Shown in pieces: positions 34,056 to 43,636 of a DNA stretch of 64,000 nucleotides (position 1 is the first letter of the stretch; every line of letters begins with the position of its first letter). Source of the DNA: CBDIBC01 sp965276635 (lineage in GTDB: Bacteria; Actinomycetota; Acidimicrobiia; Acidimicrobiales; Palsa-688); contig CBDIBC010000004.1 of NCBI GenBank assembly GCA_965276635.1, positions 310,001 through 374,000 on the forward strand. The letters run 5' to 3'. The notes beneath the pieces are model-generated. The model saw only the letters and a program-made list of their open reading frames with translations. It was not told where the DNA came from and ran no database searches. The translations under genes and the position numbers were made by a program.

Positions 34056-34261
34056 CACGCGGCCCGCAGCCAGGCGATGGGCTGGCCGGCCTGGACCCGT
34101 TCGCCGGGCTGGGCCAGCATGCCCATCAGTGCGCCGGCGAAGGGCGAGCGCACCTCGTCGCTCCCGACGGCGCCGAGGAGGGTCCCGACCTCGACCCGGG
34201 CACCGGGGCCATCGTCGAGATCGGCCGCTGGCTCGAAGACCCCCGGGCCGGGGCTGATGAC
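34055..34261 (-). other. lysine-less barrel-sandwich domain at the FabD C-terminus
   Basis: Two half-repeats, each of the pattern SPxxG...GxxVxxGxxL, cover the last 69 residues. This is the fold of biotin carboxyl carrier and lipoyl domains without an attachment lysine. It may dock FabD to acetyl-CoA carboxylase or ACP; that is inference. Confidence 0.65.
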
Positions 34262-35260
34262 CAAACGTTCGGAGACATAGAGCTGCTCGCCATGGTGGCC
34301 GGCGGCGAATGCGTGCAGGGCGGTGTCGCCGGCCATGGCGTCGACCAGCCGGTCGAGGTCGTCAGGGGTCGAGACCGACACCGTGGTCATGCCGGGCAGC
34401 ACCTGGCGGACCATGCCGGCCAGGGCGCTACCGGGGCCGACCGCCACGAACAACGGCGCTGCGCTTCCGGGGCTGGCCGACAGGTCGCCGAGACGACCGA
34501 TGCTCTGGCGCCACCGCACCGGGCTGACCAGTTGGGCGGACAGCAACAGGGGCCAGTCCTCCGGCGTGGCGTGAGCCCGAGCATCGACGTTGGCGACGAC
34601 GGGGATCTCCGAGGCATGCAGTGTCGCGGTGACCAGCGCCTTGCGAAGGCGATCGAGGGCTGGGGCCATGAGCGGGGTGTGGAAGGCGCCCCCCACGTCG
34701 ACGGGCTCCACCCGGCGGGCACCCAGGCTCCGGGCCTGGGCGGCGGCGCGAGCCACGGCATCGGCTGTCCCGGCGATGACCGTCTCGCTCACCGTGTTGT
34801 GGTTCGCCACCCAGACATCGCCGCCGGCCAGGCGACAGGCGACGTCGACGGTGTCGGCATCGATGCCGACGACCATGTTCATCACGCCCGGGGCGGAGTC
34901 AGCGGCCGCCTGCATGGCCTCGCCCCGCTCGGCCACCACGCGCACGCCGTCCTCGAAGCCGAGTGTGCCCGCCGCCACCAGGGCCGAGTACTCCCCGACG
35001 GAGTGGCCGGCGCAGACCGTGGGGCTGATACCCAGCCGCTCGACGGCGTCGAGGACGACCAGGCTGGTGGTGAGGGTGGCCAGCTGGGCATTGCGCGTCT
35101 CGGTCAGCTCGTCGGCGGATGCGTCGAGCAAGAGATGGGCCAGGTCGCGCCCCGATGCGTCCGAGGCATCGGCGACCACGTCCCAGGACGGGTGGTCCAA
35201 CCAGGCGCGCCCCATGCCGGGCCGCTGGGAGCCCTGACCCGGGAACACGAATGCCGGCAT
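34055..35260 (-). CDS. fabD: malonyl-CoA:ACP transacylase with C-terminal biotinyl/lipoyl-like domain
   Basis: 401 residues, about 90 more than usual FabD. The transacylase part has FVFPGQGSQRPGMG, nucleophile S87 in AGHSVGEYSAL and the histidine in GGAFHTPLM. Residues about 333-401 form a barrel-sandwich hybrid like biotinyl/lipoyl domains: ISPGPGVFEP, VEVGTLLGAV, VRSPFAGALMGML and GERVQAGQPIAWL, but there is no AMKM-type lysine, so it cannot be biotinylated in the usual way. Its ATG has GGAGGG seven bases upstream. First gene of the fab operon. Confidence 0.93.
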   Translation of the reverse strand: MPAFVFPGQGSQRPGMGRAWLDHPSWDVVADASDASGRDLAHLLLDASADELTETRNAQLATLTTSLVVLDAVERLGISPTVCAGHSVGEYSALVAAGTLGFEDGVRVVAERGEAMQAAADSAPGVMNMVVGIDADTVDVACRLAGGDVWVANHNTVSETVIAGTADAVARAAAQARSLGARRVEPVDVGGAFHTPLMAPALDRLRKALVTATLHASEIPVVANVDARAHATPEDWPLLLSAQLVSPVRWRQSIGRLGDLSASPGSAAPLFVAVGPGSALAGMVRQVLPGMTTVSVSTPDDLDRLVDAMAGDTALHAFAAGHHGEQLYVSERLVISPGPGVFEPAADLDDGPGARVEVGTLLGAVGSDEVRSPFAGALMGMLAQPGERVQAGQPIAWLRAA

Positions 35261-35377
35261 GTGGTCACCCTCCTGTCGGGATCGTGGTGTGCGTCGGTGC
35301 CGATTCTGACCCAACCGGCACCGAGAAGGTGACATCTCGCCGGCCGCTGGCACGCGGTCACGGCGGGCGCCTCGGGC

Positions 35378-35383
35378 TAGGGT
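35378..35383 (+). promoter_or_regulatory. possible -10 box TAGGGT of tRNA-Leu
   Basis: TAGGGT lies about 40 bases before the mature tRNA 5' end. The -35 region (CGGTCA, 17 bases upstream) is weak. Confidence 0.3.
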
Positions 35384-35422
35384 GGCCACACGGCGCCGGG
35401 TGCGCCGCAGGCATCACCATGC

Positions 35423-35506
35423 GGGCGTGTGGTGGAATCGGCAGACACGGCGGCCTCAAAAGCCGTTGACCGAGAGGTCGTGCGGGTTCAAGTCCCGCCA
35501 CGCCCA
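35423..35506 (+). tRNA. tRNA-Leu, anticodon CAA
   Basis: Full type II cloverleaf. Acceptor GGGCGTG (35423-35429) pairs with CACGCCC (35499-35505); D stem GTG/CAC; anticodon stem GCGGC/GCCGT around loop CTCAAAA with CAA at 35457-35459; a long variable arm; T stem GCGGG/CCCGC with loop TTCAAGT; discriminator A, as leucine requires. CCA is not encoded. Sequence composition changes some 500 bases downstream, so it may be the attachment site of the island that follows. Confidence 0.96.
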
Positions 35507-35520
35507 CACAGAACATGCAG

Positions 35521-35539
35521 GTCAGGTGGCCAACCTGAC
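35521..35539 (+). terminator. hairpin after tRNA-Leu
   Basis: GTCAGGT (35521-35527) and ACCTGAC (35533-35539) form a 7-bp stem with a five-base loop, 15 bases after the tRNA. No T-run follows, so its strength as a terminator is uncertain. Confidence 0.4.
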
Positions 35540-35772
35540 GGTGTGAGGCGGAAAGGGTCTCTCCGGCTGGTCTGTCTGCTTGCGTCTCGAACCTCTATGG
35601 GTGGACCCGTCCCTTGCTTCGCGATGCGCCCTTCCCTCGGAGGCGCTTCTCAGCTCGGTTCATATAGTCCGAAGGGGCCATAGCGCCCTGCGGCTGGCGG
35701 TCTTAAGACGGGACCTGGAGTGGTGAGATCGACACCGATCGTGGCGATCAGTGGGTAAGGAGGGTCGGAGTC

Positions 35773-37478
35773 ATGTCTTATGTGTCTGGGCGTTCGCAGC
35801 GCGGTCGCGAGGCCGTTTGGTTGGCGGCGTCGGCGGCATCGGTCGCGCCGCTGGCGGCGGCTTTTCCGGTAGCGGGGGTGCCTCCGGCCAGTCCTGGGTT
35901 GTCGCCTGATGTGCGGGCGGGCAAGGAGAACACGGTTCGGGTGGTGGGTATCTTGGCGGCTAACAGTCGTGGTGTGCCTCATAAGGATGCGTGGCCGAGC
36001 AGAGGTGCAAGAAGCCAGACCGGTGCAACAAGCGACCGCATGACGGATCGAGCGGAGCCAAGGGGGCGAGAATATGACGTGCTTCGCAATCGGCAGGCCG
36101 GGCGTAGGGGCTGCAAGACCCTCGGAGTTTTCACCCTTGTGGCCATCCTTCTAGCGAGCATGACGCCCGCTGCGTCAGCGTGGACGGTCCCAAGTGGCAA
36201 TCCGATTCCAGTGAACGGCCTTAGCCCTTTCGCTGATCCTGCGGCAGCCGGATACGGAACGAACGGCGCCGGGATCACACTCCTTGGTACCAGCAACGGA
36301 ACCTATCTGATACCGACCGAAGGCTGGCCGGTCGGATCCACCACCACTGATGGCAACAACGACGCTCTCTCAGGACCGGTCAGCGGCGTCTTAGCCTACT
36401 CTGCACCCACGGTCGCCTTTATTGGTGGGATGTACGTCATGTGGTTCGTGGGGTATCAGTCAGCGCCGAACACGGCAGCGGAGCTGTACGTAGCGGACAG
36501 CCCGAACGTCAACGGTTATTACACCGTCCGCAGTAATTTCTCGAACGGCGGCAATTCGGCGTTTGGACTCTTCGACCCATCCTTGTATCGGGACAACTCC
36601 GGGAATTGGTGGCTAATATGGACCATTGAACATGGCACCGACAGTCCGAATAACTCCATCGTCTCTGCCGAACTGACGAGTAGCGGTGAAGCCTTCGCCC
36701 CGAGTAGCGCGTACTCACTTCTCACGTACAATTTCGTCAACGCGGGAATGGGGCAAATCAGTCCATGATCCCGACTGGGACGGATCCACGGATAGAGAAT
36801 CCGGACCTCATTACCGACCCGCAGGGCACCTATGCGACAAATCTTCGCTTCTCGTACGGGACCTATAATCAGCCGGATAGCTATCGAACCGGAGTCGCTG
36901 CGTGCGATGCTATTACCGGACCTTGTGGGTACAACGACAATGAAATGCAGGGCTTCGATTCGCAAGTACGCGGTTCCAACAACCCCCAGAACCTCCAGAA
37001 TGCTGGGGGGGCCTCATTTATACATAGCAGTGCTCAGTTTGCGGAAGAATATATGCCCTTCGCCGCCGCCCCGAACGACTCCAATCCGCCCAGTCCCCGC
37101 AATGTCTACATCGATAAAACCAACTCAGGAGTGCTGACGGCCGGGCAATCTATCTCCGCCGGCTCGCTCAATCAAGGAAATGATTACTGTATGTGCAATC
37201 CAAGCGGATCGCAGCTCCGCATGCAGACCGACGGTAATCTGGTCATCTATAACTCGCAAAACACGGTCTTGTGGCAGTCCAATACCCCAGGTGGTGATGC
37301 GAACTCATATGCCGTGATGCAAAGTGACGGCAATTTCGTCGTGTATGACAACGGCGTCTCTCGTTTCCGAACGGGGACTTACGGTCACCCCGGAGCCTAC
37401 ATTATCTTCCAGAACGTCGACAATCGCCTAGTCGTCCGCTCATCAGCCGATCAGCTTCTGTGGTCGGCTGGAACCTGA
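35773..37478 (+). pseudogene. secreted GH43-like glycosidase with bulb-lectin domain, frameshifted
   Basis: A frame from ATG 35773 (AAGGAGG upstream) runs to a stop at 36766-36768; homologous coding resumes in another frame from about 36765 to 37478. The first 75 residues look unrelated to the rest. A signal peptide near residue 115 (GVFTLVAILLASMTPAASA) opens the secreted part, for which GTG 36079 or ATG 36040 are candidate starts. Next come GH43-type beta-propeller blocks (FDPSLYRDNSGNWWLIWT; later RIENPDLITDP), then a B-lectin with QxDGNxVxY repeats (MQTDGNLVIY, MQSDGNFVVY). One or two indels near 36745-36800 break it, unless they are sequencing errors. Lower GC than the flanking core genes. 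Confidence 0.65.
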
Positions 37479-37539
37479 TGCAATCGAGTTTGCTCGTCAA
37501 AATCCCGGCCGGCTAAAAATCGAAGAAGGGCACAGCTCG

Positions 37540-38778
37540 ATGAATCACCGAATCCGAACCGCATTGCTGCTCTGCACAGGTGTCGCGTCCCTCGCAGGCC
37601 TGACGTCAGCCGTAGTCCTAACAGGGCAGTCCCCGGGTGACGACGTACGCAGGGTCTACGCCGGATCGCCTGCGACGAACGCTCCCGTTCCTGCGCCGGT
37701 GCAAGCCGCCCCGGGAGCGGCGCTGCAGACGCCGCTGCCGGCAACCCTACCAGTCCCAAGTCTTCCAACTGGAGCATTGGGATCAGTCACCAATCCACTC
37801 GGTTCGCCCCTTGCGCCTCTTGGAAAATGTGCAGCAGCCGGACAGCCAGCGTCGAGTCTTGTCCTCAGCATCGGCAACAATGGCTTTTCCGCTCCCTGCT
37901 ATAATATCTCGTCGAGAACGGCAACGACCGTCGATCTGCAAAACAATGTTGTGAACAACGCGACCGGGCTGCCGGTGGCAGTAGACGTAACCATTTCCAC
38001 ATTGAGCAAGCCAGTTGTCGCCCAAGTGGCAGGTACTGGTTCGGCCGCTAAGGCGATGGCGGGACTGACCGTTCCGAGCCAAGCAAGCGCTATCCTCAAC
38101 CTGAACGACGCGCTCGTGACGAGTCCGACGGCAACCGACGACACTCCAGTTGTGTTTGCTCTGGCCGCCCTACCGCCAGGGCAATATCTTCTGCAGGTTC
38201 CGACCGTCACGTCGTTCCGGGCCGCCGTCCTCACTGTAAGCTCCACTGCACCCACGTCCGGTGTGCCTGTCGGGGCGTCGTCCGGAACCTCTCCCAACCA
38301 GACTGGGGCCAGAACGATCAGTCCATCGTTGTCCGACACGTCTGGCATAGTCGGCGCCTTTCAGCATTGGGAGCATTTGCCAGCCACGTGCGCTGCTGAG
38401 ATGGTCGCCGGGTCCGAGAAGGTCGCTGTGACGAACGCCGGGGTTGAGTGGGCTATTGCAAGGTTCATGGCTGCGGCCTCCTGCACCTACACCCTGGACC
38501 CGGGCAGAGCAGGTGGACAGCAGCGCTCGGTTGCCCCCAGTCGAATTGGGCCGTTCTCGGAGCCGAGCCCGCCCTTGGGTGTCTTCGAGAAGGCAGGGTC
38601 GACGGCAAGCTGGGTGATGAACGATGAAGGCGGCTCGCCCTTCCCGTGCCCGGCTCCGGGAGGTGCCGCACCTGGTAACGGCAACGGCGCAATTCCAGCA
38701 GCGGTCCTTACGACGTGGAGGCTGGCCTACCCGCCCAATTGTGCATTCCCGGTTTATGAGCCAGAGCCGCGCGGCTAA
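37540..38778 (+). CDS. secreted protein with C-terminal four-cysteine domain
   Basis: 412 residues. N-terminal signal-like segment (RTALLLCTGVASLAGLTSAVV), a Pro/Ala-rich linker, a middle beta-rich region with one cysteine pair, and a C-terminal domain of about 145 residues. That domain is clearly shared with the next gene product: W-LPATC, WAIARF, LGVFE, WVMN-EGGSPFPCPAP, GNGA-P and a final cysteine. No known family recognised. The gene lies in the low-GC part of the island, 60 bases after the GH43-like pseudogene and 11 bases before its paralogue. Confidence 0.7.
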   Translation: MNHRIRTALLLCTGVASLAGLTSAVVLTGQSPGDDVRRVYAGSPATNAPVPAPVQAAPGAALQTPLPATLPVPSLPTGALGSVTNPLGSPLAPLGKCAAAGQPASSLVLSIGNNGFSAPCYNISSRTATTVDLQNNVVNNATGLPVAVDVTISTLSKPVVAQVAGTGSAAKAMAGLTVPSQASAILNLNDALVTSPTATDDTPVVFALAALPPGQYLLQVPTVTSFRAAVLTVSSTAPTSGVPVGASSGTSPNQTGARTISPSLSDTSGIVGAFQHWEHLPATCAAEMVAGSEKVAVTNAGVEWAIARFMAAASCTYTLDPGRAGGQQRSVAPSRIGPFSEPSPPLGVFEKAGSTASWVMNDEGGSPFPCPAPGGAAPGNGNGAIPAAVLTTWRLAYPPNCAFPVYEPEPRG

Positions 38779-38789
38779 CATTACTCGGT

Positions 38790-39356
38790 ATGAGGGCTTC
38801 CTCGCTCCGACGCCTGAGAGGCGCGGTGCTTGCATCGCTATGCGTCTTCCTTTACGCCTCGTGTGGTAGTGGTGCTCGAAGCACCCAGAGTGTTCCGGCG
38901 CCTGGGACAGTCCAGCGGCTCGAGGTGGCGTTCGATCAGTGGGAACGGCTTCCGGCGACATGCTCAGGAATATTGGAGCCCGGTACGCTCAAGATCGCGA
39001 CCGTTGCCGGCGTGACGTGGGCGATTGCGAGATTTAGACCACCTCCCGGCTGTTACAGACAAATTGGCCCCTCTGCTCCGGGGGGTGCCCCTCGAACTCT
39101 TCCAGAGGTAGATGTCGGCCCATGGGGAAGCGGGAATACTCCCATAGGTGTCTTCGAGCGCCGGCCGGGAGGAGGGTGGGTGATGAATGAAGAGGGAGGT
39201 TCTCCTTTTCCTTGCCCAGCTCCTCGCGGCGCACAACCTGGCGCCGGGAACGGAGCCGTGCCGCCCGAAGCCCTAGCGGCTTGGCATCTGAAGTACGCGG
39301 AGGGGTGCGCGAATGTCAACTACCCGGACCAGCAGCCACCCGAGGTCAATGGGTGA
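38790..39356 (+). CDS. small exported protein or lipoprotein, paralogue of the upstream C-terminal domain
   Basis: 188 residues. N-terminus is basic then hydrophobic, ending LYASCGSG, a possible lipobox (C25), though the -3 residue is Tyr. The rest is almost only the four-cysteine domain seen at the C-terminus of the previous gene product: WERLPATC, WAIARFRPPPGC, IGVFERRPGGGWVMNEEGGS, FPCPAP, GAGNGAVP, and a last cysteine near the end. DNA-level divergence between the two copies is considerable, so this is an old duplication. Function unknown; followed at once by the RHS remnant. Confidence 0.7.
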   Translation: MRASSLRRLRGAVLASLCVFLYASCGSGARSTQSVPAPGTVQRLEVAFDQWERLPATCSGILEPGTLKIATVAGVTWAIARFRPPPGCYRQIGPSAPGGAPRTLPEVDVGPWGSGNTPIGVFERRPGGGWVMNEEGGSPFPCPAPRGAQPGAGNGAVPPEALAAWHLKYAEGCANVNYPDQQPPEVNG

Positions 39357-39414
39357 GACGGGCTTTTGGTCGCATATATCACGCCGTGGGCGGGACAGAT
39401 CAGGGACCGACTAA

Positions 39415-42307
39415 CGCGGACGGCACCGTGGTGCTGGCCAGCTCGGACGGCAACGCGTCACTGTCACCCCCGCCGGCGCAACCAGGTTCACCTCCCCGCC
39501 GGGAATCAACGCCAACCTGATCCGCGACGGCGACGGCAGCTACACGCTCACCTATGACAGCTCGGGCGACGTCCAGCGCTACAACTCCTAAGGCCGACTG
39601 CTGTCGGACGCGGCGGACGCCAACGGGAACACACCGACATTCACGAACAACAACGCCAGCGGGTTTCCGACCACGATCGCGAGGTCGAGGGCGGGGGGGA
39701 ACCCGGTCACCGTCGGCTACGGCGGGTGCGGCGCCAGCCTGATCTGCTCGTTGACGCAGACCGACGACGGCGTGACCCACACGTTCAGCTTCGCCTACGA
39801 CTCGACGCCTCGGCTGACGTCGATCACCGAATCGGCGTCGGGGAGCAGCCCGGTGGCGATCCCGGCGCCGCGGACCACCACTTTCGGCTACGACAGCACC
39901 GGCGCACTCACCTCGATCACCACTCCCACCAACGTGACCACCACCATCGGCTACACCAGCGACGGCACCCACATGGTGGCGGGCGGCGACCCAGACAGCA
40001 CCGGCCTGGCGGCGACGACGACGTTCGACTACACCACCAGCTTCGGCCAGACCCCGGTGCACGACCCCGATAGCATCTCGCCCTACAACCACGGGGCCAC
40101 CAGATACACGATCGACGGATTCGACCGTGTCGACGCTACCACCGACGCGCTGGGCAACGCCCGCTCGACGATGTGGGCGTCGAACAGTGACGTGGCCATG
40201 TCGATGGACGCCTACAGCCAGCCGACCAGCTACGCCTACAACACCACCAACAGTCTGATGTCGGCGACGATACCGACCGGCGCGGCAGCGACCGCCACCT
40301 ACAACGGCCCCCACACCTATCTGCCCGACACCGGCACCGACCCCCAAGGCAACCAGACTCGCCTCAGCTACGACGGACCCGGCAACATGACCCAGATGGC
40401 CACATCGTCGGGGGCGGTGATGGCCTCGGCCCCCTAAAACGAACCGGCCAGCATCGTCTGCGGCGGCCTGCCGGGCGAGCGATGCACCAGCACCGACGCC
40501 GACAGCCACACCACCAGCTACACCTACGACGCCCAAGGCGACCTGAGCACGGTCACCCCACCAGCAGGCTCCGCGCTCCACGCCACCACCTATTCGACCG
40601 ACGGCGCGGGGCGGACCGTGTCGGTCACCGACGGCAACGCTCAGACCACCACCACCGTCTATGACGCGTTCGGGCGAGTGGCCCAGGTCAAGATCGGCAC
40701 CGCCAGCTGCAACCCGGCGGCCTGCCAGTCGTTCAGCTACAACGCCGACGGGACCACCGCCTCGACCATTGACATGTCAGGGACCACCGCCTACACCTAC
40801 GACCACCTCGGCCGGGTCACCCAAGAGGCCTTGTCGAACGATCCCACCCCGGTCACTGTCAGCTACGACCCGATCGGCAACATGGTCACCTACAGCGATG
40901 GGGGCGGGACGGTCACCTACGGCTACGACGCCGACAACCACGCCACCAGCCTGGTCGAACCGTCCGGGGCGACGACCACCTTCGGGTACAACAACAACGA
41001 CGCCCGCACCACCACCACCTACCCCGGTGGGGTGACCATGACCGCGGTGGTCGACAACAGCGGCCGGATCGCGCAGATCTCCGCCGCCAACTCGTCGGGC
41101 ATGCTCTACAGCGACGCCTACAGCTACCACAACGCCAGCACCGACACCTCGCTGATCACCAGCCGAGTCGACCAACTTGCCGGGGTCACCACCAGCTACA
41201 CCTACGACAGCCTCAACCGGCTGACCAACGCCGCCAACACCCATGCCGGGTCGACCACCGCCTCCTGGCTCTACTGCTACGACCCCGCCGGCAACCGCAC
41301 CGCCGACAGCACCACTATCGGCGCCGCCTGCCCCACCACCCCCGGACCCGGATCCAACACCTACACAGCCGACCCATCCGGCGCCCTCACCGCCCGCAAC
41401 GGCTCATCAACCGGCTTCGCCACCGACGGCAACGGCAACCAAACCGCATCGCTCGGTGCCCAGACCTACGCCAATACAGTATACAACCCCTTCAACCAGC
41501 TCACCTCCATCACCGCCAACGGCACCACCCACACCGACAGCTACACCGGCACCACCAACACCGGCCGCACCCAACAAGACTCCGCCAGCTACACCAACAC
41601 CCTCCTCGGCCTCACCATCCAAAAAGATGCGGGCGGCGGCGGCACCGTCGACTACACCCGCGACCCCTCCGGCACCCTGGTCAGCGAACGGATCAACGGC
41701 ACCAGCTACCACTACCTCTACGACGGCACCGGATCGGTCATCGGCCTCACCAACAGCAGCGGTCAGCTTGTCAACACCTACACCTACGACCCCTACGGCA
41801 ACAGCCTCACCAAAACCGAACAGGTCCCCAACCCCTACCAATACCAAGCTAGCTACCTCGACACCACCGGCCTCTACCATCTTGGCGCCCGCTACTACGA
41901 CCCCACCCTCGGACGATTCACCCAACTCGACCCAACCGGCCAAGACCCGGGCTACACCTACGCCGGCAACGACCCCATCAACGGATCCGACCCAACCGGC
42001 GAACTCACAGAATTTTGTGGCAACGACGGATGTATCTCCTACCAAACGACGCCAACTGGTTTTACACAGATTGCGGTTGTTACTAAAAACCATGGATTCG
42101 GTGCTATCGATGCCGAGGTTTTTTGTGAACGGTCGACGACAAGTAGACATACATCTCTATTTTAAGGGAATTCTCCATACTAGCCTCAATAGAAGTATTG
42201 CACCTCCAGGTAGTATCGTGAGCACCGTTGCCACACACGCGTATACCTGCTTTATCCTCTTCTTATGCGTTTCAAGGAACGTACCTAATGTATATAGGGT
42301 CCCATGA
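39415..42307 (+). pseudogene. RHS/YD-repeat protein remnant with two in-frame TAA codons and an AT-rich tip
   Basis: One frame from 39415 to 42165 encodes about 20 YD-type repeats (YDSSGDVQRYNS, YDHLGRVTQEAL, YDPIGNMVTY) and the RHS core end YHLGARYYDPTLGRFTQLDP, then DPTGE. TAA codons at 39589-39591 and 40435-40437 interrupt it; both sit where sense codons are expected, and the same frame continues. The 5' end with signal peptide is missing. The last 55 residues are an AT-rich tip that stops at 42165. A T6 run near 42118-42123 would, with a -1 slip, join the tip to a frame ending exactly at the start of the next gene (42305-42307). Polymorphic-toxin-like, probably decayed. Confidence 0.75.
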
Positions 42308-42660
42308 TCGCAAACGTATTGGCAGCTCACTTGGTGGTCAGTTTCGTGGACTTACTTCCTGGCCAGATAGCGGTTCGTGCTTTTGGCCCCAGCCTCGAAG
42401 TATTTGATGGCGGCGACTTTCTCTTCGCGGTAGGTGTTGGGAATGGCTTTGAAGACATGGACGATATGTCGATCTTTGGTGCCTGTATCGATGTCTTGAA
42501 TTCCATCCAAGATGCTGTCTCGGAGTCCCTGACCGAGCCCTGGCCCAACGAGACTATGCCGCCTCCGAATGTATCTTTAGAGCGAGATAGAATTCGTCTT
42601 TGGTATGGCGAAGACGACAGCTCTGCGTTTCGACTTCGAGATATTAATCTTTCGGTCTGA
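42304..42660 (+). CDS. small acidic protein, candidate immunity protein for the RHS tip
   Basis: 118 residues, acidic (many Asp/Glu, e.g. DGGDFLF, GFEDMDDMSIFG, YGEDDSS), AT-richer than the RHS core and placed directly after it. Its ATG overlaps by ATGA a stop in the alternative frame of the RHS tip. Small acidic genes immediately after a polymorphic toxin commonly encode its inhibitor, which is the basis of the suggestion. No family recognised. Confidence 0.5.
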   Translation: MIANVLAAHLVVSFVDLLPGQIAVRAFGPSLEVFDGGDFLFAVGVGNGFEDMDDMSIFGACIDVLNSIQDAVSESLTEPWPNETMPPPNVSLERDRIRLWYGEDDSSAFRLRDINLSV

Positions 42661-42898
42661 TCGGACCTAGGTCCGCAGCTAGTGTGCTGAGCTGATCGGT
42701 ACCCTGTCATTCACCGCCCTGGCATCAGTCTATGGCGCAAGACCTATTTGGAGACAAGCCTCGCGAAGGCGGTCAACGGCTCATCGAGTGCGGACTAGAC
42801 CCTTTAAAATGGCATGCACAATAGCTATACTTCCCTGCAGCATTATATCCATGTCACTGGCCATTCTCTACTAGATCTATTCGACTAACGTGTCCTCA
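42661..42898. other. low-GC spacer without a supported gene
   Basis: About 240 bases between the acidic gene and the small frame at 42899. Mixed composition; stop codons in all frames on the plus strand and only antisense frames of the acidic gene on the other. Nothing supported. Confidence 0.5.
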
Positions 42899-42991
42899 AT
42901 GTCACCTTCAGTGGAAGATATCGTCGCACTTCGCATTGCAGCTCGTATCTCACGGCATATCGGATACAAAGTCATACGCGAGGAATCTAAG
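42899..42991 (+). pseudogene. small reading frame cut by the IS1380-family element
   Basis: ATG 42899 (or GTG 42890) opens a frame starting MSPSVEDIVALRIAARISRH that reaches the IS boundary. Removing the element and one copy of the CTAAG duplication rejoins it to CAT-GAA-TTG-TGA at 50469-50480, giving a 34-residue peptide. Function unknown; it could be a remnant of a longer gene. Confidence 0.35.
42987..42991 (+). repeat. left target-site duplication CTAAG
   Basis: Direct repeat of the bases at 50464-50468, flanking the terminal inverted repeats of the IS1380-family element. Confidence 0.8.
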
Positions 42992-43189
42992 CCCGAATCC
43001 ACCGATCGGCCTTTGGCGATGCTCGCTGCTGGCTTGAGCGGCAGGCGGTGGGTGGTGACAGGCCGAGGGGGGGGTCGGGAGGCTGAGCGAGGCGTGTAGC
43101 GGCTCGCGGGGATCCATAGCTTGTTCGCCTCGGCGTCGTGGTCAGCGGATGCGGCCCCGGGTGGGCGGCGTCGCCTGCTGCGGGTGGGT

Positions 43190-43435
43190 TCAGGTGACGA
43201 CTACGACGGCGCGCAAGCTGGCGAGGCAGGTTTCGAAGGCGTCGGCCCATGGCCAACGTTGCGGCAGGTGGAGGGTGCGGCGGCGCGCCGAGTTGGTCAT
43301 GCGGCCGGGCATGGCCAGGTGGTGACGGCGGATGGTGTCGTTGGCGATGAGGGTTTCGCCTAGTCCGATGCGGCTGGTCCAGCGGGCCAGGTTGTGGGCG
43401 ATCACATTCAGAGCGAGCCAGGCAGCGTTGGCCCC
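43190..43435 (-). pseudogene. IS1380-family transposase, C-terminal piece
   Basis: About 80 residues, beginning ANAAWLALNVIAHNLARW and ending at a stop at 43190. IAHNLARWTSRIGL, TIRRHHLAMPGR and LPQRWPWADAF are typical of IS1380 C-termini. It continues the N-terminal piece at 49267-50341; the Tn554-like element lies between LPSGRF and ANAAW. Confidence 0.85.
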
Positions 43436-43441
43436 CTACTT

Positions 43442-43454
43442 TCTATTGGAGTCA
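43442..43454 (+). repeat. left terminal inverted repeat of the Tn554-like element
   Basis: TTCTATTGGAGTC, identical in inverse orientation to 49254-49266. Confidence 0.75.
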
Positions 43455-43636
43455 TGGACGGAAGACCTGCTCAGGAGGGTGATCCTGAGTGACCGACGTA
43501 AGTCACACAGCGTCCGCGGCCGGTGCGTGCGGAGCGAGGGGGTCACCTCGTGGACCGTTTCGGCGACCTTGGATGTGAGGGACGCCCATGGGCCTGTGAT
43601 CAGCCTCGCGTATTCCGGACAGCTGGTTCGTGCTCT

